Shown here piece by piece: positions 24,972 through 35,872 of a stretch of DNA of 64,000 bases. The stretch is taken from NCBI RefSeq assembly GCF_019083995.1, contig NZ_JAHRCU010000002.1, positions 248,001-312,000 on the forward strand. The letters run 5' to 3'. The stretch comes from Roseococcus sp. SDR (GTDB lineage: Bacteria > Pseudomonadota > Alphaproteobacteria > Acetobacterales > Acetobacteraceae). The position numbers were made by a program, and so were the translations under genes. How positions within the stretch are numbered: the stretch's first letter is position 1; the number at the start of each line of letters is the position of its first letter. The notes below the pieces were generated by a model, which had not been told where the DNA came from, did not search any database, and saw nothing but the letters and a program-made list of their open reading frames with translations.

Positions 24972-26486
24972 ATGAGTGCGATCAGCAACCTCGGTGAATT
25001 GTTGCAACGCGGCAAAGCGGATGCGCCAGCGCTGCGCGCGCCCGGACGCCCGGCGCTGACGCATGAGGGGCTGCGGCAGCTCGCCGCCAGCACGGTCGCG
25101 ACGCTGAACAGCAAGGGCATCGGCCGCGGCGATCGCGTGGCCATCGTGCTGCCGAACGGGCCCGAGATGGCGGCCGCCTTCCTTTGCGTTGCGGCCGGCG
25201 CGTCCACCGCGCCGCTCAACCCCTCCTACAAGGGCGATGAGTTCACTTTCTACCTGGATGACCTGAAGCCCAAGGCGATCATCGTGCAGCAGGGCGATGC
25301 GACGCCGGCGCGCGCCTCGGCCGAGGCGCTGGGCATCGCGGTGCTGGAGCTGATCCCCGGCGAGGCGGCGGGCAGCTTCACGCTGCAGGGCGGCGCGCCC
25401 GGCGCGGCGAAGATGCCCGGCATGGCGCAGGCGGATGACGAGGCGCTGGTGCTGCACACCTCCGGCACCACGGCGCGGCCGAAGATCGTGCCGCTCAGCC
25501 AGCGCAACATCACCGCCTCGGCACGGCATATCGGCGCGGCGCTGGAGCTCTCGGAGAACGATTGCTGCCTGAACATCATGCCGCTGTTTCACATCCACGG
25601 GCTGATCGCCGCCGTGCTGTCGAGCGTCGCGGCGGGTGGTGCGGTGTGCTGCACGGGCGGCTTCGATGCGCTGAAGTTCTTCCGCCTGCTCGATGAGGAA
25701 CGCCCCAGCTGGTACACGGCGGTGCCGACGATGCACCAGACGATCCTCAGCCGCGCGGACCGCAATGCCGAGATCATCCAGCGCGCGAAGCTGCGGCTGA
25801 TCCGTTCCTCCTCCGCCTCGCTGCCCGGGCCGGTCATGGAGGCGATGGAAGCCACTTTCGGCTGCCCGCTGGTGGAGAGCTACGGCATGACGGAGGCGGC
25901 GCACCAGATGGCCTCCAACCCGCTGCGCGGCAAGCGCAAGCCGGGTGCGGTTGGCCTGCCCGCCGGCCCCGAGGTGCGCATCATGTCCGATGAGGGCGAG
26001 TTCCTTCCCCAAGGCGAGGTGGGCGAGGTGGTGATCCGCGGCCCCAACGTGACCGCGGGCTACGAGGCGAATCCGGAAGCCAATGCCAAGGCCTTCACGA
26101 AGGGCTGGTTCCGCACGGGCGACCAGGGGATGCTGGATGCGGATGGCTATCTCCAGCTCACCGGCCGCCTGAAGGAGCTCATCAACCGTGGCGGCGAGAA
26201 GGTGAGCCCGCTGGAGGTGGATGGCGTGCTCTCGGCGCACTCGGCCGTCGCGCAGGCGCTGACCTTCGCCATCCCGCACAGCAAGCTGGGCGAGGAAGTG
26301 GGTGCCGCCGTGGTGCTGCGCGAAGGCGCCGAGCTGACAGAGCGCGAGCTGCGTGACTTCGCGGCGAAGTACCTGGCGGACTTCAAGGTGCCTCGGAAGG
26401 TCGTCTTCCTGCCCGAGATCCCGAAGGGCGCCACGGGCAAGCTGATGCGCATCGGCCTCGCCGAGAAGCTGGGGATTTCGCTCTGA
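24972..26486 (+). CDS. Acyl-CoA synthetase resembling oxalate-CoA ligase (AAE3 group)
   Basis: This encodes 504 residues of the ANL superfamily. Motif LVLHTSGTTARPKIVPL (residues of about 158-174) binds ATP, and the GDQGMLDADGYLQLTGRLKELINRGGEKVSP and KGATGKLMR parts form the C-terminal lid with Lys. The stretches TAVPTMHQTILSRA, LRLIRSSSASLPG and YGMTEAAHQMASNPL are very like plant/fungal oxalyl-CoA synthetases. I infer it activates oxalate or a similar dicarboxylate. Translationally coupled to the next gene (TGATG). Confidence 0.82.
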   Translation: MSAISNLGELLQRGKADAPALRAPGRPALTHEGLRQLAASTVATLNSKGIGRGDRVAIVLPNGPEMAAAFLCVAAGASTAPLNPSYKGDEFTFYLDDLKPKAIIVQQGDATPARASAEALGIAVLELIPGEAAGSFTLQGGAPGAAKMPGMAQADDEALVLHTSGTTARPKIVPLSQRNITASARHIGAALELSENDCCLNIMPLFHIHGLIAAVLSSVAAGGAVCCTGGFDALKFFRLLDEERPSWYTAVPTMHQTILSRADRNAEIIQRAKLRLIRSSSASLPGPVMEAMEATFGCPLVESYGMTEAAHQMASNPLRGKRKPGAVGLPAGPEVRIMSDEGEFLPQGEVGEVVIRGPNVTAGYEANPEANAKAFTKGWFRTGDQGMLDADGYLQLTGRLKELINRGGEKVSPLEVDGVLSAHSAVAQALTFAIPHSKLGEEVGAAVVLREGAELTERELRDFAAKYLADFKVPRKVVFLPEIPKGATGKLMRIGLAEKLGISL

Positions 26487-27460
26487 TGAAGATCTGCGTT
26501 TTCGGGGCGGGCGCCATTGGCGGGCTGATGGCGGCGAAGATGGCGGCGGCGCAGTCGGCCGAGGTCACGATCATCGCGCGCGGGCCGCACCTGGCGGCGA
26601 TGCAGAAGAACGGCCTGAAGCTCATCAGCGACGGGCAGGAGACCATCGTGCATCCGCGCTGCGTCGCCACCGCCGAGGAGGCGGGCGTGCAGGATGCGGT
26701 GATCGTCACGCTGAAGGCGCATTCTCTGGCCGGTGCGGCGAAGCAGATGCAACCGCTGCTGGGGCCCGAGACTTCCATCGTCTCGGCCGTGAACGGCATT
26801 CCGTGGTGGTACTTCCACAAGATCGGCGGCCAATATGAGGGCCGGCGTGTGGAGAGCGTGGATGCGGGTGGCGAGGTTTCCGCGCTTCTTGCGCCGGAAC
26901 GCGCGATTGGCTGCATCGTCTATCCGGCCGCGGATGTGCCTGAGCCTGGCGTGATCGAGCACACCTATGGCGACCGCTTCACCCTGGGCGAGCCATCCGG
27001 TGAGCGTACGCCGCGCGTGGAGGCGGTGGCCAAGGCGCTGGTGGCGGCGGGGTTCAAGGCGCCGGTGCGGCCCAAGATCCGCGATGAGATCTGGGTGAAG
27101 CTCTGGGGCAACCTGGCCTTCAACCCGATCTCGGCGTTGACGGTGAACACGCTGGACCAACTGACCGGTGATCCCGGCCAGCGCGAGGTGGCGCGGAACA
27201 TGATGCTGGAGGCGCAGGCGATCGGCGAGGCGCTGGGCGTGCGTTTCGCCATTGATGTGGACAAGCGGATCGCCGGCGCGGCCGAAGTGGGCGCGCACCG
27301 GACCTCCATGCTGCAGGATCTGGAGCGTGGCCGCCCGATGGAGATCGAGGCACTGCTCGGCGTGATCGTGGAGTTCGCCGAGCTGACCGGCCTGCCCGCC
27401 CCCACCTGCCGCACGGTGCTTGCCCTGGTCCGCGCCCGCGCCCGCGCCGCGGGACTCTAA
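26486..27460 (+). CDS. 2-dehydropantoate 2-reductase (ApbA/PanE) family protein
   Basis: This encodes 324 residues. The NADPH-binding motif GAGAIGG is at residues 7-13, VTLKAHS at about 73-79, and the C-terminal ketopantoate-reductase helices carry the catalytic KLWGNLAFNPISALT. The enzyme family makes pantoate for CoA synthesis, but many paralogues in catabolic clusters reduce other 2-ketoacids. Overlap with the oxalate-CoA-ligase-like gene and the tct genes suggest the latter, so I do not assign panE. Confidence 0.82.
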   Translation: MKICVFGAGAIGGLMAAKMAAAQSAEVTIIARGPHLAAMQKNGLKLISDGQETIVHPRCVATAEEAGVQDAVIVTLKAHSLAGAAKQMQPLLGPETSIVSAVNGIPWWYFHKIGGQYEGRRVESVDAGGEVSALLAPERAIGCIVYPAADVPEPGVIEHTYGDRFTLGEPSGERTPRVEAVAKALVAAGFKAPVRPKIRDEIWVKLWGNLAFNPISALTVNTLDQLTGDPGQREVARNMMLEAQAIGEALGVRFAIDVDKRIAGAAEVGAHRTSMLQDLERGRPMEIEALLGVIVEFAELTGLPAPTCRTVLALVRARARAAGL

Positions 27461-27470
27461 GTCGAGGGGT

Positions 27471-27514
27471 CCGGGGCCTCTCGGCCCCGGCGGGTCCAGG
27501 GCAGCGCCCTGGAC
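27471..27514. terminator. Tandem GC hairpins between convergent panE-family and dnaJ genes
   Basis: Two perfect stems lie side by side: CCGGGGCC/GGCCCCGG (27471-27490) and GTCCAGGGC/GCCCTGGAC with loop AGC (27494-27514). No T-run follows, so termination efficiency is uncertain. They resemble the GGGGTCTGGGGCC hairpin at 8804. Confidence 0.55.
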
Positions 27515-27520
27515 TTCCCC

Positions 27521-28654
27521 TTACCTGCCCAGCCCGTCCCAGAACTCCTTCACCTTCGCGAAGAAGCCCTCGCTCTCCGGGCTGCTCTTGCCGCCCTGCA
27601 CCGCCTCGGCCTCGAAGGCCTCCAGCAGCTCGCGCTGCTTCGGCGTCAGGTTCTGCGGAGTCTCGACCACGACCTGGACGTACATGTCGCCGCGCGCGGG
27701 GTTGCGCAGGACGGAGAAGCCCTTGCCGCGCAGGCGGAAATTATCGCCCGTCTGGGTGCCGGCCGGGATCTTCACGGCGGAGCGCCCGCCATCGATGGAG
27801 GGCACCTCCACACTGGCGCCGAGTGCGGCCTGCGTCATGCGCAGCGGCACGCGGACCATGATGTTGGGTCCCTCGCGCTGGAAGATCGGGTGCGGCTTCA
27901 CGCCGATATCCACATAGAGGTCGCCCGCCGGCGCGCCGCGCAGCCCGGCCTCGCCTTCGCCGGAGAGGCGGATGCGCGTGCCGTCCTCGACGCCGGCCGG
28001 GATGGTCACGTTCAGCGTGCGGTCACGCTGCACCCGGCCGGAGCCCGAGCAGACCTTGCAGGGGTTCTTGATGATCTTGCCCGAGCCCGAGCAGGTGGGG
28101 CAGGTGCGCTCGATCAGGAAGAAGCCCTGCTGCGCGCGGATCTTGCCCGTGCCACGGCAGGTGCCGCAGGTGGTGGCGGACGCGCTGCCGCCCTCGGCGC
28201 CCGAGCCGTTGCACGCCTCGCAGGAGACGCTGCTGGGCACGCGGATGGTCTTCTTGGTGCCGGCGAAGGCTTCCTCGAGCGTGATCTGGACCTCCTGGCG
28301 GAGATCGGCGCCGCGGCCGGTGGCCTGGCGCCCGCCGCGGCCGCCGAAGCGGCCGAACATCTCCTCGAAGATGTCCTCGAAGCCGCCGCCGCCGAAGGGA
28401 TTGCCGCCGCCCCCGCCACCGCCGCCGCCCTCGAAGGCGGCATGGCCGAAGCGGTCATAGGCGGCGCGCTTGTCGCCGTCCTTCAGCACCTCATAGGCCT
28501 CGTTCACTTCCTTGAAGCGCGCCTCCGCCTTCGCATCCCCCTGGTTGCGGTCAGGGTGGAACTGCATCGCGAGCTTGCGATAGGCCTTCTTGAGCTCGTC
28601 CTCGGAGGCGTCCCGGCTGACGCCGAGCACTTCGTAATAATCGCGCTTGGCCAT
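27521..28654 (-). CDS. dnaJ: Chaperone DnaJ (Hsp40)
   Basis: This encodes 377 residues. The J domain has HPD at residues 33-35, a Gly/Phe-rich linker is at about 75-105, and there are four CxxCxGxG zinc repeats ([32 protein letters not shown]) at about 145-205, followed by the peptide-binding domain. It stimulates DnaK ATP hydrolysis and delivers unfolded clients. The ATG at 28654 gives [13 protein letters not shown], the standard start. Downstream of dnaK on the same strand, with a 172-base gap holding a hairpin and a REP-like element. Confidence 0.97.
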   Translation of the reverse strand: MAKRDYYEVLGVSRDASEDELKKAYRKLAMQFHPDRNQGDAKAEARFKEVNEAYEVLKDGDKRAAYDRFGHAAFEGGGGGGGGGNPFGGGGFEDIFEEMFGRFGGRGGRQATGRGADLRQEVQITLEEAFAGTKKTIRVPSSVSCEACNGSGAEGGSASATTCGTCRGTGKIRAQQGFFLIERTCPTCSGSGKIIKNPCKVCSGSGRVQRDRTLNVTIPAGVEDGTRIRLSGEGEAGLRGAPAGDLYVDIGVKPHPIFQREGPNIMVRVPLRMTQAALGASVEVPSIDGGRSAVKIPAGTQTGDNFRLRGKGFSVLRNPARGDMYVQVVVETPQNLTPKQRELLEAFEAEAVQGGKSSPESEGFFAKVKEFWDGLGR

Positions 28655-28665
28655 GGTCACTCCTA

Positions 28666-28714
28666 GAGCATGATCCGCGGAGGTGGGATCACCGAAGCGG
28701 TGAATCATCCTCTC
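28666..28714. repeat. REP-like palindromic element, copy 2
   Basis: It shares GAGCATGATCCGC, CACCGAAGCG and TGAATCATCCTC with the copy at 15571, but the left hairpin arm is diverged; TCACCG and CGGTGA form a smaller stem. It lies between dnaK and dnaJ. Confidence 0.65.
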
Positions 28715-28773
28715 AACAGGGCGAAACCGTCATCCAGCGACAGCGGATCACGGTCGAGGCGGAATTACAGAGA

Positions 28774-28799
28774 CGCCCGGGCCATTGCTGGCCCGGGCG
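28774..28799 (-). terminator. Strong hairpin downstream of dnaK
   Basis: A perfect 11-bp stem (CGCCCGGGCCA/TGGCCCGGGCG, loop TTGC) lies 28 bases after the dnaK stop. No T-run follows, so it may reduce rather than end transcription into dnaJ. Confidence 0.5.
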
Positions 28800-28826
28800 C
28801 TGGAAGCCGTCAGACTGAGCGGGCGC

Positions 28827-30734
<1,908 letters not shown>

Positions 30735-30850
30735 GCGAGCATGCTCCTGTGCGGCGGCTCTCGTCCGGCCCCTGTCAGGCACCGGTCTGAGCCCCTGTTA
30801 TGGCCGCGCGGTCACGCGGCTTCCGCGCCCCATGCGCGGCTTCTGCTGCC

Positions 30851-30879
30851 CATGTATTGAGCAGCGGGCGCGCGGACAA
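30851..30879 (-). promoter_or_regulatory. Candidate dnaK promoter
   Basis: On the minus strand TTGTCC (30879-30874) and TACATG (30856-30851) are separated by 17 bases, about 120 bases upstream of dnaK. The CTTG at the -35 also suits a heat-shock sigma factor. It is a motif match only. Confidence 0.4.
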
Positions 30880-30993
30880 GAGGCGGGGCCCAAGTCTTTG
30901 CCGGGCAATTTTGCAGGGCGCAAAGCCTTGCTTTTCCGACAGGAACGCCCGATTTTCGTTTACACCCCAAGTTTATCCGAATAGCCTCCCGCC

Positions 30994-31467
30994 ATGGACG
31001 AAATTGACCGGAAAATTGTCATCGCGGTGCAGCAGGATGGCGCCGCGGGCCTGGCCGATCTGGCCAAGGTCTCCGGCCTGTCGGTCTCGGCCACGGCGGA
31101 GCGGCTGAAGCGCCTGGAGGAGCGCGGCGTGGTCCGCGGCTGGCACGCCGAGCTGGACCCGGCCGAGGTGGGCTGCCCGCTGCTGGCCTTCCTGCGCGTC
31201 GCCATCCGCCCGGGCAAGGAGGATATCGCCTTCCGCAAGCTGGTCCGCAAGCTGGAGACGGTGCTGGAATGCCACCAGCTCACCGGCGAGTGGTCCTACC
31301 TCGTGAAGCTGCGCCTGCCCGACATCGCGGCGCTGGAGACCCTGATGGCGGAGGAGATCCGGCCCCTGGCCGGCATGGAGCGCGTCTCGATCGAGATCGC
31401 CATGGCCACAGTGAAAGAGACGGCGCTGCTGCCCGTGATCCGCGCACCGGAGGAGGAGGAGGCGTGA
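30994..31467 (+). CDS. Lrp/AsnC-family transcriptional regulator
   Basis: This encodes 157 residues. The HTH is in residues 1-55 (DEIDRKIVIAVQQDGAAGLADLAKVSGLSVSATAERLKRLEERGVV), followed by the RAM ligand domain with the TGEWSYLVKLRLPD core that binds amino acids or similar effectors. It is cytoplasmic. The next gene (TAXI binding protein) begins with a GTG that overlaps its stop, so they are co-expressed. It may sense the solute or metabolite handled by the catabolic genes downstream. Confidence 0.88.
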   Translation: MDEIDRKIVIAVQQDGAAGLADLAKVSGLSVSATAERLKRLEERGVVRGWHAELDPAEVGCPLLAFLRVAIRPGKEDIAFRKLVRKLETVLECHQLTGEWSYLVKLRLPDIAALETLMAEEIRPLAGMERVSIEIAMATVKETALLPVIRAPEEEEA

Positions 31468-32402
31468 TTTCCCGGCGCCCCCTGCTGGCCGCGCCCATGC
31501 TGGGTTTCACCGGCCAGGCCCATGCCCAGGCGCCCATCACCCTCTCGCTGGCCACCGCCACCCCGGGCGGCGGCTTCCCGGCCTATGGCGCCGCCTTCGC
31601 CGCCGCCGTACATGCCGCCGACCCGACGCTCACGATCGAGCCGCGCAACACCGCCGGCAGCCTGGAAAACGTGAACCTGCTGGCCGAGGGGCGGGTGGAT
31701 CTCGGCCTCGTCGCGGGCGAGACCGCGACGGCGGCGATGGCGGCCGGGCGCGGGGTGACGCTGCTCTTCGCCATGTACGCCCAGCCCGGCCTTTTCGGCC
31801 TTCGCGGCGACAACCCCATCCGTTCCATCACCGAGTTGCGTGGCCAACGCGTCGCCTGGGGGGCGCGGGGCTCAGGCTTCGTGGTGCTGGCCCGCCAGGT
31901 GATGACGGGCCTCGGCCTCGACATGGAGCGCGACTTCCATGGCGTGCTGCTCGACCGCGCGGGCGACGGGCCGGCGATGGTGATGGATGGGCGCGTGGCC
32001 GCCCTGTGGGGCGGGGGGGCGGGCTGGCCGGGCTTCGTGACCCTCGCGCGCGGGCCGCAGGGGCTGCGCTTCGTGGCGCCCGACGCGATCGAACGTGCGC
32101 GCATCCTGGCCGCCGACCCGGCGCTCAGGCCCATGGCGCTGCCTGCCGGAAGCTATCCGGGGCAGGCCGAAGCGGTGGACTCGGTGGGGACCTGGAGCCT
32201 TGTCCTCGCCCGCCCGGGCTTGGAGGAAGAGGTCGGGTATCGGCTGGCCGCCGCCCTGCACAAGGCGCGGGGCGACCTCGGCCAGCGCCTGGCCCAGGCG
32301 AGCGAGACCACGGCGGAAAACACGGCAAGTGCCGTCACCGACCCGGCGCTGATCCAACCCGGGGTGCGACGCTTCCTGCGCGGGCTCGGCCTGCTGGGCT
32401 GA
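31464..32402 (+). CDS. TAXI-family TRAP transporter solute-binding protein
   Basis: This encodes 312 residues from GTG with GAGGAGGAGG upstream. After a leader (ISRRPLLAAPMLGFTGQAHA), the start LSLATATPGGGFPAYGAAFAAAVH and RNTAGSLENVNLLAEGRVDLGLV match TAXI/NMT1-like receptors. These periplasmic proteins feed TRAP permeases with organic acids. No TRAP permease gene is in the window. The stop overlap with the Lrp gene points to tight co-expression. Confidence 0.85.
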   Translation: MISRRPLLAAPMLGFTGQAHAQAPITLSLATATPGGGFPAYGAAFAAAVHAADPTLTIEPRNTAGSLENVNLLAEGRVDLGLVAGETATAAMAAGRGVTLLFAMYAQPGLFGLRGDNPIRSITELRGQRVAWGARGSGFVVLARQVMTGLGLDMERDFHGVLLDRAGDGPAMVMDGRVAALWGGGAGWPGFVTLARGPQGLRFVAPDAIERARILAADPALRPMALPAGSYPGQAEAVDSVGTWSLVLARPGLEEEVGYRLAAALHKARGDLGQRLAQASETTAENTASAVTDPALIQPGVRRFLRGLGLLG

Positions 32403-32429
32403 GCAGGCCCACGGCCCTAAGGTCGGACC

Positions 32430-33314
32430 ATGACCGAGATTCGCGACTGCCCCGGCCCGGACCCCGTGCCCCGCCCGCCCGCCATGGGCATGCCACCCTT
32501 GGCCTGCGACACGCATTTCCACGTCTTCGATGCCGCGCGCTACCCCTACCAGGCCGTGCGCGGCTACACGCCGCCCGACAATGACGTGAGCCGGCTGCTG
32601 GCGCTGCATGACGCGCTCGGCATTGCCCGCGGCGTGGTGGTGCAGGCCAGCGTGCATGGCACCGATAACCGCGCCGTGCTGGATGCCGCGAGCAGCCATC
32701 CCGACCGCCTGAGGGCGATCGTCTCCGTCGGTGAGGGCGTGACCGAGGCCGAGATCGCGGCCATGCATGCGAAGGGCGCGCGCGGCATCCGGGTGAACCT
32801 GGTGGACAAGGGCGGAATGCCCTTCCGTTCACTCGATGCCCTGGCGGATGTGGCGGAGGTGATCCGCCCCTTCGGCTGGCATGTGGAATTGCTGGTGCAT
32901 GTCGAAGAGAAGCCCGCCCAGCTGCGCACCCTTGCGGAGGCGATGCGGCTGCCCGTCTCGGTCGGCCATATCGGCTACACCAAGGTGGCACGCGGCGGCA
33001 TCGCGCACCCGGGCTACCAGGAGTTTCTCGCCATGCTGCGCGACGGGCTCTTCTGGGTGAAGCTGACCGGCCTCTACCGGATCTCGGCCGAGCCGGCCTT
33101 CCCCTATTCCGACACGGCGAGTTTCGCGCGTGCCGTCATCGCCGCCGCGCCCGAACGCGTCATCTGGGGCAGCGACTGGCCGCATGTGGCGCATTTCGAC
33201 AAGCCCATGCCCAATGACGGCGACCTGCTGGGGCTGCTGGCGCAATGGGAACCAGATGCCGCGAAGCGGGCGATGATCCTCAGCGAGAATCCGGCAAGCC
33301 TTTACGGGTTCTGA
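32430..33314 (+). CDS. Amidohydrolase-family (LigI-like) metal-dependent hydrolase
   Basis: This encodes 294 residues. DTHFHVFD at about residues 27-34 gives the HxH of the amidohydrolase barrel, and VGHIGYTKV and VIWGSDWPH carry later His and Asp positions. It resembles 2-pyrone-4,6-dicarboxylate lactonase (LigI) and related decarboxylases or lactonases. It is cytoplasmic. A related enzyme is at 34844, and a TctC receptor lies between, suggesting a pathway for an aromatic or lactone acid. The exact reaction is unknown. Confidence 0.8.
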   Translation: MTEIRDCPGPDPVPRPPAMGMPPLACDTHFHVFDAARYPYQAVRGYTPPDNDVSRLLALHDALGIARGVVVQASVHGTDNRAVLDAASSHPDRLRAIVSVGEGVTEAEIAAMHAKGARGIRVNLVDKGGMPFRSLDALADVAEVIRPFGWHVELLVHVEEKPAQLRTLAEAMRLPVSVGHIGYTKVARGGIAHPGYQEFLAMLRDGLFWVKLTGLYRISAEPAFPYSDTASFARAVIAAAPERVIWGSDWPHVAHFDKPMPNDGDLLGLLAQWEPDAAKRAMILSENPASLYGF

Positions 33315-33326
33315 GGCCGGGATCGC

Positions 33327-33695
33327 TCAGTCGCAAGTCAGCCGCACATTGCTGCGGATCGTATCGTCAGTGACGCTGCTGCCGCCGACCTGGAAGGTCA
33401 CCACCCAGGTGGTGGCCTGCTGGCGTCCGCGCAGCGTGACGCGCTCATTGGTCGCCTTGTAGCGACCGAACCCCACGTAGTTCACCGTGAAATTCTGCGT
33501 GGTGGCCTGGTTGTTCTGCAAGAGGACGTTGATCGCGAGCCCCGCCCCCTCGCCGCCCGGCATCTGGATCCGCTGCACGGAGAGCATGCTGATGCGGCCG
33601 CTGCTCAGGCAATCCACGCCCTGGGCAGAGGCGGACGCGATGCCGCCATGAACCGCTCCGGTGAGCAGGGCGGCGGCAAGTGCGGCACGAAGCAT
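33327..33695 (-). CDS. Small secreted protein, unknown function
   Basis: This encodes 122 residues with a clear signal peptide (MLRAALAAALLTGAVHGGIASASAQG) and an excellent ribosome site (AAGGAGGATC). The mature part contains a predicted beta-sandwich pattern (LAINVLLQNNQATTQNFTVNYVG, TWVVTFQVGG) and Cys near both ends (VDCLSS, RLTCD) that could form a disulfide. It stands alone on the minus strand between rightward genes. No family recognised. Confidence 0.7.
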   Translation of the reverse strand: MLRAALAAALLTGAVHGGIASASAQGVDCLSSGRISMLSVQRIQMPGGEGAGLAINVLLQNNQATTQNFTVNYVGFGRYKATNERVTLRGRQQATTWVVTFQVGGSSVTDDTIRSNVRLTCD

Positions 33696-33864
33696 GGGGC
33701 GATCCTCCTTGGCTGCGGGAAGCCTAGCCAAGGGAATGTTCCGCGGCCAATCCATCCGGACGATGCTCGGCATGGGCGGCGCCGATCATGCCCCTCGGGT
33801 GGTCAAGGCCGAGTGAGTGAACCAAGATGCGGCACCGCCGGAAGCGGCCTGGAGGAAACATCAC

Positions 33865-34839
33865 ATGAACCATCACGCTCGCGGGCGCCGCGCCCTGCTG
33901 GCCGCGCCCCTGGCGCTCGCCACCCCTGCCCTCGCCCAGGCGCCCTGGCCCAACCGGCCGGTGCGGATGATCGTGCCCTGGCCGGCGGGCGGCGCGGCGG
34001 ACCTTGTCGGGCGCCTCTACGCGCAGGCCCTGGCCACCCGCACCGGCCAGACCTTCGTGGTGGAAAATCGCGGCGGCGCCACCGGGACCATCGGCGAGCA
34101 GGCGATGATCCAGGCGGCGAATGACGGCTACACCATCATGAACCAGGCGACGCCGATCTCGGTGACCCCTGCCCTCTTCGCCGGGCAGCGACACAGTCCG
34201 GAGCGCGAGTTCATCCCGGTCTTCCAGACCATGGCGGTCCCACAGCTGGTGCTGGTCGAGCGTAATTCGCCGATCCATTCCGTGCCGGAGCTGATCGAGG
34301 CGATGCGACGCGCCAATGGGAACTTCGCCGCTGGTTCTTCGGGCATCGGCTCGCAGCAGCATCTGGTGCTGGAGCTGTTCCTGCGCGATGCGGGAGTGAA
34401 GGCCAACCACATCCCCTATCGCGGCGGCGCGCCGGCATTGATGGATCTCGTCGCAGGGCAGATCAGGCTCTTCTTCGGCAATGTGAACAGCGCCATCGCC
34501 CAGGTGCGCGAGGGGCAGGTGAAGGCATTGGCGCACACCTCAGCGCGGCCACGCATCAACGCCCTGCCCAACCTGCCGGCGCTCTCCGAGACGCTGCCGG
34601 GCTTCGCCACCGTCGAGTGGAACGGCATCTTTCTCCGCACCGGCACGCCGCAGCCGGTGGTGGAGCGGCTCTCGACGCTGCTGAACGAGATCGTGGCGGA
34701 CCCCGCCTTCCAGCAGACGCTGCAGGCCAGCGACCTGACGGCCGAGCCCAATACGCCCGCGCAATTCGCCGCCTTCTTCCGAGCCGAGAGCGCCAAGTGG
34801 CAGGGCTTCGTGCGCGAGGCCGGCATCCGCCTGGAGTAG
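33865..34839 (+). CDS. TctC/Bug-family periplasmic solute-binding protein (3 of 5)
   Basis: This encodes 324 residues. The leader (MNHHARGRRALLAAPLALATPALAQ) is followed by VRMIVPWPAGGAADLVGRLYAQ and VENRGGATGTIGEQAM. The start ATG has GGAGGAAACATCAC before it. The following amidohydrolase gene begins four bases after the stop, so the two are certainly one unit: a receptor with an enzyme for its ligand. Orphan with respect to permeases. Confidence 0.88.
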   Translation: MNHHARGRRALLAAPLALATPALAQAPWPNRPVRMIVPWPAGGAADLVGRLYAQALATRTGQTFVVENRGGATGTIGEQAMIQAANDGYTIMNQATPISVTPALFAGQRHSPEREFIPVFQTMAVPQLVLVERNSPIHSVPELIEAMRRANGNFAAGSSGIGSQQHLVLELFLRDAGVKANHIPYRGGAPALMDLVAGQIRLFFGNVNSAIAQVREGQVKALAHTSARPRINALPNLPALSETLPGFATVEWNGIFLRTGTPQPVVERLSTLLNEIVADPAFQQTLQASDLTAEPNTPAQFAAFFRAESAKWQGFVREAGIRLE

Positions 34840-34843
34840 CCGC

Positions 34844-35872
34844 ATGATCCCGCCCGCCTCCATGACCGCCTCGCGCCACATCGCCATCCGGGAGGCCTGG
34901 CTCGACCAGGTCCGGGAACCCATCCTGGATCCGGGCCTGCCGATCATCGATCCGCATCATCACATCTGGGACCAGGCGGACCAGCGCTATCTGCTGCCGG
35001 AATTGCTGGCGGATACGGGCACGGGGCACGACATCCGCGCCACCGTCTTCATCCAATGCGCCTCGCAATACGACATGGCGGAGACGCCGGAGCGCCGGCC
35101 GCTGGGCGAGACGCGCTTCATGACACGCATCGCCGAGGCGGCGGAGGGCGGCAAGACCCGCGCCTGCGCGGGCATCGTCGGCATCGTGGACCTGACGCTG
35201 GGCGACCGCGTGACGCCGCTGCTGGAGGAGCATGTGGCGATCGCCGGCGGGCGCTTCCGCGGGGTGCGCAACCGCACCGCCTGGGATGCCTCGCCGCTCG
35301 TGCGAAGCAACCTGGAATCGCCACCGCCGGGGCCGCTGCCGCTGCCGGCCTTCCGTGAGGGCGCCAGGCGGCTCGCGGCGATGGGGCTGACGCTCGATGT
35401 CTGGGCCTATCACCCGCAATTGCCGCAGGTGCTGGAAGTGGCGCGCGCGGTGCCGGAGCTGACCATCATCGTGGATCATTGCGGCGGGCCCATCGGCGTC
35501 GGGCCTTACAAGCACGCGGAGGTCTGGGCGCCGTGGCACGCCACGATCCAGGCGCTCGCCACCTGCCCGAATGTGGTGATGAAGCTGGGCGGCATCGCCA
35601 TGGAGGTGGGCGGCTACGGCTTCCACGAGCAGCCCTTGCCGCCGACATCCGAGACGCTGGCCGCGGCCTGGCGCCCCACCATCGAGGCCTGCATCGAGGC
35701 CTTCGGCGCGGAGCGCTGCATGTTCGAGAGCAACTTCCCGGTGGATAAGGGGATGTGCAGCTATCCGGTGCTGTGGAACGCCTTCAAACGGCTCGCGGCC
35801 GGCGCCAGTGAGAGCGAGCGGACGGCGCTGTTCTCGGGCACCGCCGCGCGCGTCTATCGCCTCACGATTTGA
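34844..35872 (+). CDS. Amidohydrolase-family metal-dependent hydrolase
   Basis: This encodes 342 residues. DPHHHIWD at about 36-43 is the HxH metal motif; TIIVDHCGGPIGVGP (about 206-220) and MFESNFPVD (about 293-301) are the later His and Asp/Asn positions. This group includes L-fuconolactonase-like and 2-pyrone-type enzymes. The Asn in ESNFP replaces the more usual Asp of the family (GSDWP in the 32430 enzyme), which may alter metal use. It overlaps the convergent DJ-1/PfpI gene by 11 bases. Confidence 0.82.
   Translation: MIPPASMTASRHIAIREAWLDQVREPILDPGLPIIDPHHHIWDQADQRYLLPELLADTGTGHDIRATVFIQCASQYDMAETPERRPLGETRFMTRIAEAAEGGKTRACAGIVGIVDLTLGDRVTPLLEEHVAIAGGRFRGVRNRTAWDASPLVRSNLESPPPGPLPLPAFREGARRLAAMGLTLDVWAYHPQLPQVLEVARAVPELTIIVDHCGGPIGVGPYKHAEVWAPWHATIQALATCPNVVMKLGGIAMEVGGYGFHEQPLPPTSETLAAAWRPTIEACIEAFGAERCMFESNFPVDKGMCSYPVLWNAFKRLAAGASESERTALFSGTAARVYRLTI

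Noticed and set aside
30735-30993. CIRCE operator between dnaK and the Lrp gene
   Set aside because: No TTAGCACTC-N9-GAGTGCTAA-like sequence is visible; heat-shock control is more likely through a sigma-32 promoter.
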